Assembly: GCA_031266155.1 (NCBI GenBank)
Contig: JAISBO010000055.1
Coordinates: forward strand, 1 to 31,996
Direction: 5' to 3'
Length of the DNA: 31,996 nt
From: Puniceicoccales bacterium
GTDB taxonomy: Bacteria; Verrucomicrobiota; Verrucomicrobiia; Opitutales; JAIRKQ01
A model generated the notes under the pieces. That model was not told where the DNA came from. It saw only the letters and a list, made by a program, of their open reading frames with translations, and searched no databases. The stretch's first letter is position 1; every line of letters starts with the position of its first letter. Position numbers and translations under genes: made by a program. Shown one piece after another: positions 7,282 through 15,310 of this stretch.

Positions 7282-8133
7282 ATGTATAGTACAATGAAAA
7301 CAAAATTATTCTCTTTTACTCTGCTGGCGGTAATATTTACTTTTCCCTCATATGGATATTGCAAAGTTGATACAAAAGTATCGCCGTTAAACGGTAAATT
7401 ACTCGTTACCATCGATGGAGGATCAGCTACGAAGAAATCTCCCATTGCACAGGCACTCTCTAAAAAGTTCAAAATGGTTTATATCGAGACAGGTGCATTG
7501 TATCGCACAATAGCACACAGGCTAATCCAGGCTGGAATTATGCCGGAATCTAAAAATGAAAGCCAAGTAGATGATTTTTTGAAGAATGCCACATGCGAAT
7601 ATCTTTTGGAAGGCCGGAAAGTCAAATTTAGTATCAATGGAGTCTCTTTGACCGCCAAAGAATTAAGGGCAAAGGATATCAACGCCAACGTGGCCAAATA
7701 CTCATCATTGTTTAAGTCTATTAATGACTTTTGCATAAAACATATTCAAGAAGTTATAAATTTGGAAGAAATCCAAAAGTTCAACGGTATAGTTGCCGAA
7801 GGGCGGACGTGTGGCACATATATATTTCCAGAAGCCGATGTGAAATTTTGGCTCATGGCCACCGACTCTGCTAGGATAGATTTCAGGCTTAATGTGGAAA
7901 AAGAAGTTGATAACCCCATTGAACGTGATAAACTAGATTTTTCTCGTACGTTTTATCCAGTAGTGAAACCTGAACATGCCGTAGAAGTGTGGACCTCTTC
8001 CCGTTCAACGGAAGAAAATATCATCCTAGTTGCAGCATTCGTAGAGCAAAAATTAGATGTCAAAAGGCACAGTAAACTACAAAATTCAAAAATTATATCG
8101 CCACGGTATCGCCAAAACCCACCGTCGATCTGA
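7282..8133 (+). CDS. Cytidylate kinase-like protein with signal peptide and degenerate P-loop
   Basis: The protein is 283 aa from the ATG at 7282. An ATG at 7294 (MKTKLF) gives a better signal peptide: a basic start, then hydrophobic FSFTLLAVIFTF, then SYGYCK. The mature part is homologous to CMP kinase along its length: an IDGGS P-loop region near 44-48, ETGALYRTIAHRL, an AEGRTCGTYIFPEADVKFWL segment (EGRD-GT in true CMP kinases), and an SRTFYPVVKPEHAVEVWTSS segment followed by a STEEN motif. The P-loop reads D45-G-G-S-A-T-K-K-S-P where functional enzymes have DGPSGAGKGT. Two glycines are lost, and the Asp of the GRD motif is Thr. CMP kinase is a cytosolic nucleotide-metabolism enzyme, so an exported copy with a damaged nucleotide site is probably a repurposed paralogue. 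It may be envelope, periplasmic or secreted. Its role is unknown. Confidence 0.7.
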   Translation: MYSTMKTKLFSFTLLAVIFTFPSYGYCKVDTKVSPLNGKLLVTIDGGSATKKSPIAQALSKKFKMVYIETGALYRTIAHRLIQAGIMPESKNESQVDDFLKNATCEYLLEGRKVKFSINGVSLTAKELRAKDINANVAKYSSLFKSINDFCIKHIQEVINLEEIQKFNGIVAEGRTCGTYIFPEADVKFWLMATDSARIDFRLNVEKEVDNPIERDKLDFSRTFYPVVKPEHAVEVWTSSRSTEENIILVAAFVEQKLDVKRHSKLQNSKIISPRYRQNPPSI

Positions 8134-8217
8134 AAATTCAGATTTGCCCCACGGCTTACGCCCTGCCGAATTAACACGGGTTTATTCAGCTCCATGGAGT
8201 AAGCTTTTGCTTAAACC

Positions 8218-9909
8218 TCATGCCTTAAAAATGGTGCCCAAATTTTTCCCCATAAAAGTTGAAGCACTGATAACGGTTATTGCCAGAAACGTCATCGCCC
8301 AAACACCAAGAGAACATGCCAGGAATGGGCCTTCGCCCAACAAATTAATCAGTTCGTAGATTGCCTTGGTTATGGGGTAATATCGCTGTTTTTGGGCTAA
8401 AATCAAGGAATCGGACACCTCAAGCATGGTCTGTGAAAAGACCAATAATCCTCCAGCCAGTAAATTTGCAATGATTAGAGGAAAAGTAATTTTTATGCCA
8501 GCCTTTATGGGAGAACATCCCAAACATTGGGCAGCCTCTTCGTAGGTATAACTCATCTGCTGTAGACCGGAGATTGCCGAGCGTACGATGAATGGTAGTT
8601 TTCGAACCGTATATGCTATAATCAACAGCATCGTTGGGTTTTCTATGGGATTTAAAAATGAAAATGCCCTACCATTTTGGCTCATCGCAAAGTATCCAAA
8701 TGCCATGACAAGTCCTGGAACGGCTAGTGGTAACATGGTCATGGTGTCCAACAAATTGCGAAATTTTAAGCTGGAACGCACAACGACAAAGGCGATCATA
8801 ATTCCCAAAATAATGGCAAATAGAGTCGCACAGCCCGAATAGACCACACTGTTTTGTATCGACGGAATTGTAAGAGGATGGCCAAGGGTAATTTTGTAAT
8901 TGTCCAATGTCCAAACATTGGGAAATATTGAATTATACCAATCCCCAGTAAACGATGTTAAAATCACGGCGACATGTGGCATTAAAGCCACAATAGTGAC
9001 ACCTATGAACGAGGAACAGCAAATGAATTTTTTGAAAAATCCTGTTTTTTTAGCCGAAGAGGGATGAGATGCTTTTGCCATCATCGCATAGTTTTGGTTC
9101 CCCGTCAACAGCTTGCCGAAGATGTAAAATGCCAGCGACAGCAGGAGTACGACACTGACTAAGGCGAAAGGTAACTGATTGTCGTTGATCACCTTTAATC
9201 CGTTATAAATTTGGACGGAAACAACCAAGCTGTAGTCGAAAATTAGCGGTACTCCCAATTCGGTGAATGACCAAATGAATACCAATGTTACGCCGGCGAA
9301 AATTCCAGATCGCATCAGCGGTAGGGTAATTTTGAAAAACCTTTTCAACCCATGGCATCCGAGGCACCCGGCTGCCTCATCGAGTGAAGGGTCAATGTTT
9401 GCCAGCGCTGACACCAAGTTTAAATATAGTATGGGGTATAGGCTGATGGCGCTTAGAAAACACATGCCGATTAGCTTATAGTCGCCCAGCCAATCGATCA
9501 AATGTGCCCCATCGATGATACCTATTTTCATAAGAATGTTGTTTAGCATCCCACGAACTCCAAGAATATGCTGAACCCCTATGGCCCCAACGAATGGTGG
9601 TAGCATGATGGGCAATAGGACAACATTGGTAAAAAATTTCTTCCCAGGAAAATCATAGCGATCCGTAAAATACGCCAGCGGAAGTGCTATTAGAAAGGCG
9701 ATGGTGGTGGTAACAATTGCCAATAATATCGAATTTTTGATGCTTATCAGGTATAGTCTATTGCTAAAAATTGCAGAGAGATAGGCTAGGGTAAAATGGC
9801 CATCCGAAGTGGTAAATCCATTGCGTAAAACTTGAAAAATTGGCCAAACAAAAAATGCAGCAAAAAATACTACTACTACCAAAAATACAGCTATGGAATA
9901 TTTTCTCAC
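8218..9909 (-). CDS. Iron-type ABC transporter permease, fused double-domain (FbpB/FutB-like)
   Basis: This 563-aa inner-membrane protein starts at a GTG and has two tandem MetI-type permease halves joined in one chain, as in ferric-iron permeases (FbpB/FutB/SfuB) and ThiP. The first hydrophobic helix is at residues ~5-30. The two EAA loops that contact the ATPase are clear: DEAAGCLGCHGLKRFFKITL in the first half and EEAAQCLGCSPIKAGIKITF in the second. Family permeases import Fe3+ using a periplasmic binding protein and an ATPase. Neither partner is in the window. It lies 45 bases downstream of an acidic unknown gene on the same strand and converges with the cytidylate-kinase-like gene. The substrate is inferred from family and could also be thiamine or another ligand. 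Confidence 0.85.
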   Translation of the reverse strand: MRKYSIAVFLVVVVFFAAFFVWPIFQVLRNGFTTSDGHFTLAYLSAIFSNRLYLISIKNSILLAIVTTTIAFLIALPLAYFTDRYDFPGKKFFTNVVLLPIMLPPFVGAIGVQHILGVRGMLNNILMKIGIIDGAHLIDWLGDYKLIGMCFLSAISLYPILYLNLVSALANIDPSLDEAAGCLGCHGLKRFFKITLPLMRSGIFAGVTLVFIWSFTELGVPLIFDYSLVVSVQIYNGLKVINDNQLPFALVSVVLLLSLAFYIFGKLLTGNQNYAMMAKASHPSSAKKTGFFKKFICCSSFIGVTIVALMPHVAVILTSFTGDWYNSIFPNVWTLDNYKITLGHPLTIPSIQNSVVYSGCATLFAIILGIMIAFVVVRSSLKFRNLLDTMTMLPLAVPGLVMAFGYFAMSQNGRAFSFLNPIENPTMLLIIAYTVRKLPFIVRSAISGLQQMSYTYEEAAQCLGCSPIKAGIKITFPLIIANLLAGGLLVFSQTMLEVSDSLILAQKQRYYPITKAIYELINLLGEGPFLACSLGVWAMTFLAITVISASTFMGKNLGTIFKA

Positions 9910-9954
9910 AAATTATAAATACATCTTCTCACCATAAATAGCCCCCCGAAATCA

Positions 9955-10617
9955 TTACCAATCCCCGGGGTTATCTCCCTCGATCTTTAATGATTCTTCC
10001 ACGTCATCGTCAAACTCTAGTAAATCAATGTCTTCTTTATCCTCATCTTCGTCCTCAATATCCGCATCCAAACTATATCCGGCGGGAACGCAGTCTAATA
10101 TGGACATAATTTCATCGAAGGCATGGGTCCTAATGCCAGCAATATATCGTTCCTGTTGTTCAGCGTGTAAAATGTCCTCGACCTCTTCCAAATTCAAAGG
10201 TTGTTTAAAATCAAAACTCGCATTCAACAGTTTTATCCGTAAAGCCATTATGTGGTCTATGAATTCGGCAAACATTCCTTCCTGTTCGCCGGAACTATTG
10301 GGCAAGCAAAAAATACGTTCGCGCGGGCTTAAAATGTTGTCTTTCACCTCGTACAATCTGAGCATTTCCTTCGCCATTTCCCTATCAATCACATAGGGAA
10401 TAAATGCACCATTGACCACCTCATCGTCGAGACCATATTGCTTTAATTGATCCAATAGATCAGTCATATGCTCTATCTGTTTCGGATCAAGAATACCTAA
10501 TTCCGTATCACAAAAAGTATCGTCGCTGGCTTCATGTACCCACCAATTGTAGTCATCACCTAGCCGAACGATACACCATTTGCCTGCATCCATTGCCATT
10601 TCTTTCCAAAAGTTCAT
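9955..10617 (-). CDS. Hypothetical acidic protein, ~212-220 aa
   Basis: I do not recognise this protein. It is soluble, with an aromatic N-terminal region (KWCIVRLGDDYNWWVHE) and a strongly acidic tail of Asp/Glu repeats (DADIEDEDEDKEDIDLLEF) over the last 40 residues. The first ATG (10617) lacks an SD. Met9 (ATG at 10593) is preceded by GGAAAG with 8-base spacing and may be the real start. It lies just upstream of the ABC permease on the same strand and divergent from hisS. The acidic tail and lack of known domains suggest a lineage-specific protein, and any function would be a guess. Confidence 0.6.
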   Translation of the reverse strand: MNFWKEMAMDAGKWCIVRLGDDYNWWVHEASDDTFCDTELGILDPKQIEHMTDLLDQLKQYGLDDEVVNGAFIPYVIDREMAKEMLRLYEVKDNILSPRERIFCLPNSSGEQEGMFAEFIDHIMALRIKLLNASFDFKQPLNLEEVEDILHAEQQERYIAGIRTHAFDEIMSILDCVPAGYSLDADIEDEDEDKEDIDLLEFDDDVEESLKIEGDNPGDW

Positions 10618-10813
10618 CGATTCTTAAACAAAAAGTTTCCGGCGTAAAGAAAAATAATGGCCAAGTTCTGCTCAAAGTATATTTAGAAGGTCAGGTTCCC
10701 ATGAAATGACCACATTTTTATATTTTTATGTGCATAAATTTCCAACATAGGGTTCCGTGGGATATTTACTTTTGGTATTGAAAAATTTTTGCTTCAGTCC
10801 ATAGAAGTAAAGC

Positions 10814-12112
10814 ATGTCTACGTTTCAGACATTGGCAGGTTTTAGGGACTTTTATCCCGACGATTGTGCATTTAGAAACTTCATTTTTGAACGTTTTCGC
10901 CAATCTGCGATGACTTTTGGATTCGAAGAGTATGACGCTCCAATTTTAGAATCCATGGAATTGTTTACGGCAAAGTCCGGCGAAGAAATTATTTCGCAGT
11001 TGTTCAACTTCGAAGATAAAGGAGGCCGATCGGTTGCCATGCGACCAGAGATGACGCCATCTCTCGCCCGTATGGTCGGAGCACGGGCAAGTACACTAAG
11101 GCGGCCCATCAAATGGTTTAGTATTTCGGAAATGTTTCGCTACGAACGTCCACAGAAGGGACGTTTGCGGTCATTCTACCAGTTCAATGCCGACGTATTC
11201 GGGAATGAGTCGTCCTACGCCGATGCCGAAATAATTTTATTGGGAATCCACATGCTAAAAAGTTTTGGGCTGGCGGCAGAGGATTTCCATGTTCGACTCA
11301 GCGATAGGCAGCTATGGACATTATTTATTCGATCCCATGGCATAGGAGAAGATGACGTCCCGGAAGTACTTGGAATAATTGATAAAATTGAACGGGAAGA
11401 GCCATCGAAAACCATCGAAAGTCTGGATAAGATTTGCAAAGGTGGCGGCCGAAAAATATTCGATAATCTTCTAGAAATTAGAACCATTCACTCGATAAAT
11501 GACGTTCGGGAATTTTCTAAAAAAATTGCAAATGACGCTTTCGCCAGGAGGATTGACGAATTAGCACAGTTGTTGGCTAGGATAAAAGCGTTTGGCGTAT
11601 CTGATTTTGTAACCATTGACTTTGGCATAGTACGGGGACTAGCCTATTATACCGGGTTTGTCTTTGAAATATTTGAACGCAGTGGACAGTCCCGCGCCCT
11701 AGCAGGCGGGGGAAGATATGACAATCTCATTAAAAGGTTGGGATATGCGGATTTGCCCGCCGTTGGGTTTGCAATCGGAGATGTTACGCTCGGAAACCTA
11801 TTGAAAGAAAAAAATATCGCTCTGGAATTTTCAAGAAACATACATTGTTTCGTCGTCTACTCCACACAAACGGAAACGTTAGCTCTGGGACAGGCAACAA
11901 TGCTGCGTGAGCAAAAGATAAATACCGACTATTGCCTAGACCCGACAACTTTTAGTAAGCAGCTAAAAACGGCAGCCCAGGTAAATGCAAAATATGCGAT
12001 AATTTTTGGAGAAGAGGAAGCAAAGACTGGCCACGCTAAGGTCAAGGATATGTCATCCGCCAATGAAGTCGTTGTGGAAATTGATAGGCTCATCGAAGTG
12101 ATTTCCAGATGA
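10814..12112 (+). CDS. hisS: Histidyl-tRNA synthetase
   Basis: This class II aminoacyl-tRNA synthetase charges tRNA-His. It is 432 aa, the normal size. The N terminus GFRDFYPDD corresponds to the usual G-(T/M)-(R/K)-D-(F/I)-x-P motif. Motif 2 (FRYERPQKGRLRSFYQFNAD) falls near residues 113-132. The histidine-binding GLAYYTGFVFEIF lies near 274-286, and motif 3 AGGGRYDNLIKRLG near 297-310, followed by the C-terminal anticodon-binding domain. An ATG at 10814 with an upstream AAG/TAAAG is a reasonable start. The stop overlaps the next gene by four bases (ATGA), indicating translational coupling with the SufT-like gene. Confidence 0.95.
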   Translation: MSTFQTLAGFRDFYPDDCAFRNFIFERFRQSAMTFGFEEYDAPILESMELFTAKSGEEIISQLFNFEDKGGRSVAMRPEMTPSLARMVGARASTLRRPIKWFSISEMFRYERPQKGRLRSFYQFNADVFGNESSYADAEIILLGIHMLKSFGLAAEDFHVRLSDRQLWTLFIRSHGIGEDDVPEVLGIIDKIEREEPSKTIESLDKICKGGGRKIFDNLLEIRTIHSINDVREFSKKIANDAFARRIDELAQLLARIKAFGVSDFVTIDFGIVRGLAYYTGFVFEIFERSGQSRALAGGGRYDNLIKRLGYADLPAVGFAIGDVTLGNLLKEKNIALEFSRNIHCFVVYSTQTETLALGQATMLREQKINTDYCLDPTTFSKQLKTAAQVNAKYAIIFGEEEAKTGHAKVKDMSSANEVVVEIDRLIEVISR

Positions 12113-12444
12113 CAGAAAACGACAACAGCACGGCTGCAGTAGAGTATTTTTGGGATATTCTCAAAACCGTTTACGACCCAGAAATTGGTGTAAACATTGT
12201 CGACTTGGGCATGGTTTATGCAATAGACATAGAAAACTGCCGAGGAGACAAATTTGACGTAGATATCGAAATGACCCTAACGTCTCCGGGGTGTCCACTT
12301 GCCGACGTAATTGCAGAAAATGTAAAATCGGCAATTAGGGATACGGGGAAATGTTCAAAAGTTGACGTGAATTTTGTTTTCGACCCTCCCTGGAACGCTG
12401 ATATGATTACGGCGGAAGGGAAAATGCAATTGGGATTACTTTAA
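12109..12444 (+). CDS. sufT: MIP18/SufT-like (DUF59) iron-sulfur assembly protein
   Basis: This 111-aa protein of the MIP18/PaaD/SufT family carries the typical blocks V-Y-D-P-E-I-G-x-x-I-V-D-L-G (about residues 22-35), then LTSPGCPLAD (about 63-72) with the conserved cysteine, then VFDPPWN (about 87-93). These proteins help mature iron-sulfur clusters in target proteins. Its start overlaps the hisS stop (ATGA), so it is almost certainly co-transcribed. No other suf/isc gene is nearby, so the precise partner cannot be read from context. Confidence 0.85.
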   Translation: MTENDNSTAAVEYFWDILKTVYDPEIGVNIVDLGMVYAIDIENCRGDKFDVDIEMTLTSPGCPLADVIAENVKSAIRDTGKCSKVDVNFVFDPPWNADMITAEGKMQLGLL

Positions 12445-12447
12445 TTC

Positions 12448-12476
12448 TTGCCTAAAAAGATAAAATTTCCTATACT
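12448..12476 (+). promoter_or_regulatory. Promoter of the CesT-like chaperone gene
   Basis: TTGCCT (12448-12453), a 17-base spacer and TATACT (12471-12476) make a good sigma70-type promoter immediately after the SufT-like gene. The expected transcription start near 12483 lies downstream of the TTG at 12477, which argues that translation begins at the ATG at 12531. Confidence 0.6.
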
Positions 12477-12530
12477 TTGGGAAATTTTCCTATTGATCGT
12501 TTACAAAACTTAATTATCAAAGATACAAGA

Positions 12531-13007
12531 ATGAGTGCTAGCAAAACAAAGATTGAGGACGCGTTAGCCAATTTGGCATTGCGATTGAAATTAGAATCAT
12601 TGAAACTTAATGAAAAAAGCGAAACCTATTTACTCTTTGATCAAAAGTTTCACGTAACGTGTATCTTTGATGCCGATAAGGATGAATTTATGTTAACATC
12701 CGTTGTTGGAGAACTTGAAAAGTTTTCCCTAGACGCATATAAGAAATTACTCGGAGATAGTTTCTTTTGGGCTGGGACGGCAGGTGCTAGGTTATTTCTT
12801 GATCCTGGAGAAGGAGATAGCCCCGATACGATCATATTGAAAGAAATTGTGCCGCTAGCAATGTTTGACGAAGAACGTTTGTACGAGCGCATGGAAGATT
12901 TTGTGAATGCTGTAGAATATTGGTCAACGGAACATCCTAAGTTGCAGCAAGGCGGAGGAGCTCCATCGGGAAGTCAGTCGACGGGTGGATTTATGGTATC
13001 TGCCTAA
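12531..13007 (+). CDS. Type III secretion chaperone-like protein (CesT/SycE fold)
   Basis: This 158-aa acidic protein has no signal peptide. Its pattern matches small class I T3SS effector chaperones: an N-terminal amphipathic helix (KTKIEDALANLALRL), a strand series (TYLLFDQKFHVTCIFD, then DEFMLTSVVGEL), a Leu-rich helix (YKKLLGDSF), a strand (ARLFLDPG) and a long C-terminal helix (LYERMEDFVNAVEYW). CesT-family dimers bind the chaperone-binding domain of effectors and pilot them to the T3SS ATPase. A Gly/Ser-rich tail (GGGAPSGSQSTGG) is unusual. An upstream TTG at 12477 would start ahead of the predicted transcript and is rejected. The next gene, 22 bases downstream, encodes a GNAT acetyltransferase. 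The family call rests on pattern only. Confidence 0.6.
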   Translation: MSASKTKIEDALANLALRLKLESLKLNEKSETYLLFDQKFHVTCIFDADKDEFMLTSVVGELEKFSLDAYKKLLGDSFFWAGTAGARLFLDPGEGDSPDTIILKEIVPLAMFDEERLYERMEDFVNAVEYWSTEHPKLQQGGGAPSGSQSTGGFMVSA

Positions 13008-13029
13008 TAAGACATAAACGTATGGGATC

Positions 13030-13629
13030 ATGTGCGCTTTGGTTGATTCGTGGCTTCAAGGTCTAAAAAAAGCTCCCATTTTATACTCACAGCGATTACT
13101 GTTGCGTCCCGTATGCGTTGGCGATGTGGCTTACGTTCAGAGATGCGTCAACGATAGGCGGATATCGGATAATTTGTCATATACTCCCCATCCCTATACC
13201 ATGGAAATGGCAGAAACTTGGACACGCAACGTGGATAAAGGAATGGGACAAGGAACCTGTTGCTATTGGACCATTTGTCATAGGAAAACAAATATTTTCA
13301 TAGGATCCATGGGACTCAGTTTATGTGGGGAACAAGAAAATTGCGAACTGCATTACTGGATCAGTGCCGACGAATGGAATAAGGGATATTGTACGGAAGC
13401 TTCCAAACGTGCAATCGTATATGCCTTCGAAGATTTGAACATGCATAGGGCACACGTAACCCACCGGGAGAAAAATATGGCTTCCAAAATCGTAATAGAG
13501 AAATGCGGATTTGTGTTGGAAGGAATTTCTCGGGAATCATTGAAACGATTTGGAAAATTCGAAAATGTAATAATGTATGGCCTTCTGCGAGACGAATATC
13601 TTGCCTTAAAGGCAAAAGGATTATATTAA
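13030..13629 (+). CDS. GNAT N-acetyltransferase, RimJ/RimL type
   Basis: This 199-aa acetyl-CoA-dependent acetyltransferase resembles the enzymes that modify the N termini of ribosomal proteins L12/S5. The typical opening (SQRLLLRPVCVGD) is near residues 20-32. The GNAT core contains HYWISADEWNKGYCTEA (the acetyl-CoA pyrophosphate loop is less canonical than the usual Q-x-x-G-x-G/A) and the C-terminal MASKIVIEKCGFVLEGISRE block. It begins 22 bases after the T3SS-chaperone-like gene and is probably in the same transcript, ending 7 bases before the LptF/LptG gene. The most likely role is housekeeping protein or small-molecule acetylation. A secreted acetyltransferase served by the upstream chaperone is a speculative alternative. 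Confidence 0.85.
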   Translation: MCALVDSWLQGLKKAPILYSQRLLLRPVCVGDVAYVQRCVNDRRISDNLSYTPHPYTMEMAETWTRNVDKGMGQGTCCYWTICHRKTNIFIGSMGLSLCGEQENCELHYWISADEWNKGYCTEASKRAIVYAFEDLNMHRAHVTHREKNMASKIVIEKCGFVLEGISRESLKRFGKFENVIMYGLLRDEYLALKAKGLY

Positions 13630-13636
13630 ATTTCCC

Positions 13637-14722
13637 ATGAAGCTATTCCATCGGTATATATTATCCAAATGGCTTAAATCATTCCTATGTGCCTATTTCA
13701 TAATAATAAGTTTGCTCCTGCTCGAGGATGTATATAAAAATTTTTACCTATTTATAAAGGCCCAAAGCAGCCTTATAGGATTAGTCAAATATTACTTTTC
13801 CCTGAGTGTTTCCTTTGTTTCACTTGCTATTCCGCTTGCAATTTTCATATCTGTCCTATTTACACTAGGGCAGTTTCATAGAAAAAATGAAATTATCGAA
13901 GCGCGATGTGCTGGGATGAGCATTTGGGAAATTTCCAAGCCCATAGTAGTCGGAGGATTTGTTTTAGCACTATGCAATCTACTTTTTGAATCTTTTATCA
14001 TTCCAAGTGCGATCGATTACGTGACAACTTTCCGATTGGAAATAGATCGTCAAGGAGGGTACTCAACGGCAGCTCCCAAAGTAGGGTTTTATAATCACGT
14101 AAATAATCGCCTATGGTTTTTTAAAAGTTTGGACAAATTGTCCCACACGGCAATTGACGTGACCATTAGCTGTTACAACGATAAAAATGTGGAAGAATCA
14201 AGAATATTCGCCCAGACTGCAACATTTTCCAAAGATAAAAAATATTGGGTCTGTAAAAATTGCAGTGTCATAACCTTCGATCCATTAACCGAATTGCCAA
14301 CCGGCGTCAAATTATTTGCGGAACAAGCTTTCGAAATGTTTACCGAGACTCCCCAGGTTATACTGGCATCCTTGAAAAAAACAAAGGACCTATCGTTTCC
14401 CGAAGTATTGGAGGCTATCAAATACTGCCACAGTGAGTCCACAGAAAATGCTTTTTTGGTAAAATTTCATCAAATATTCGCCAATGCTGCCGATTGTATG
14501 ATCATTTTATTTTTGGCGATTCCATTTGCAGTAATGGGAATAAGAGTCAATCCCTTCGTAAACATTAGCAGAGCTTCTGGATTTCTACTAATATTTCTCT
14601 TCTGTGGGACCATCTGCGAAACTCTTGGAAGTAATGGAATTCTCCGGCCAGTATTTGCCGTCTGGATAACCAATATTTTAATCCTTCTGCCCATCATAAA
14701 ATTATTTCGTAGGGCAATGTAA
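13637..14722 (+). CDS. LptF/LptG-family LPS transport permease (YjgP/YjgQ)
   Basis: This 361-aa inner-membrane protein is of the YjgP/YjgQ family, whose LptF and LptG members form the LptB2FG transporter that extracts LPS for delivery to the outer membrane. The topology is typical: a first TM at ~15-32, more helices to ~120 (SLAIPLAIFISVLFTLGQF and the polar RKNEIIEARCAGMSIWE coupling helix), a large periplasmic beta-jellyroll domain at ~130-265, then C-terminal helices from ~275. I cannot decide between LptF and LptG. The second subunit gene is not adjacent, which is common outside gammaproteobacteria. It sits in a compact same-strand run with the GNAT gene upstream and the exonuclease-like gene 4 bases downstream. 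Confidence 0.85.
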   Translation: MKLFHRYILSKWLKSFLCAYFIIISLLLLEDVYKNFYLFIKAQSSLIGLVKYYFSLSVSFVSLAIPLAIFISVLFTLGQFHRKNEIIEARCAGMSIWEISKPIVVGGFVLALCNLLFESFIIPSAIDYVTTFRLEIDRQGGYSTAAPKVGFYNHVNNRLWFFKSLDKLSHTAIDVTISCYNDKNVEESRIFAQTATFSKDKKYWVCKNCSVITFDPLTELPTGVKLFAEQAFEMFTETPQVILASLKKTKDLSFPEVLEAIKYCHSESTENAFLVKFHQIFANAADCMIILFLAIPFAVMGIRVNPFVNISRASGFLLIFLFCGTICETLGSNGILRPVFAVWITNILILLPIIKLFRRAM

Positions 14723-14726
14723 GCCA

Positions 14727-15269
14727 ATGAACATCATTCATGTCATAGATTTTGAGGGGAATAGGGACTTGGGGATCTCAGAATTTGGAGTAGTTACCAT
14801 GGAAAATTTTGAGATAAAAAATGTACGGATGGAATATTGTGCAAAACTTTTTGAAACCTATTTGGAGTACTTTCTGTCCCTGCGACGGTCAGGGATATTG
14901 GCTGCCCATTCGGCTCAAACGGAAGATTCTTTGCTGCGCCATTATTGGCCTTCGCCAGGGAACGTTCCCATGTTCATGGACGGTGGCACAACGGTATCCT
15001 GGGGACCCTGGATAGATACTAAGTTGATTCATCGACGTTTGTTCAAAGGGTTAATATCCTGTGAATTACAGGACCTCATCGCTTCATTCAATCTACATTC
15101 TCCCCTACTGGAATTGGCAAGGCAATATTGTTCTTGCTCTGCCATGAGTTTTCACAATTCCCTCTTTGATGCTCTCGCCACGGCATTACTAATACAAAAC
15201 CTGCCAAGGTACTTTTCAAACGTTTCATCACAAATTTTGCTTTCACTTTGCAACCCAAAGGACGCATAA
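14727..15269 (+). CDS. DEDDh-type 3'-5' exonuclease-like protein
   Basis: This 180-aa protein of the RNase H-fold DnaQ-like exonuclease group has all the catalytic residues: D8 and E10 in VIDFEGN, D67 in the HSAQTED segment, and H143/D148 in FHNSLFDA (the H-x4-D of the DEDDh subtype). Family members remove nucleotides from DNA or RNA 3' ends. The short length and weak exo II motif (HSAQTED instead of HNxxFD) make the substrate unclear. It lies four bases after the LptF/LptG gene, apparently in the same operon, with the SPFH gene following 41 bases after its stop. Confidence 0.7.
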   Translation: MNIIHVIDFEGNRDLGISEFGVVTMENFEIKNVRMEYCAKLFETYLEYFLSLRRSGILAAHSAQTEDSLLRHYWPSPGNVPMFMDGGTTVSWGPWIDTKLIHRRLFKGLISCELQDLIASFNLHSPLLELARQYCSCSAMSFHNSLFDALATALLIQNLPRYFSNVSSQILLSLCNPKDA

Positions 15270-15310
15270 ATTTATTGACAAAAATCGACGAAAAAACATC
15301 CATACCAGCC

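Noticed and set aside
12477..12530. TTG start for the CesT-like gene at 12477
   Set aside because: A good -10 box (12471-12476) lies directly before it, so the transcript would begin after or at this TTG. The ATG at 12531 fits the family length.
15248..15310. TTG start for the SPFH gene at 15248, overlapping the exonuclease gene
   Set aside because: The ATG at 15311 gives a normal family N terminus with the membrane helix immediately after. The upstream part adds 21 residues without a visible SD.
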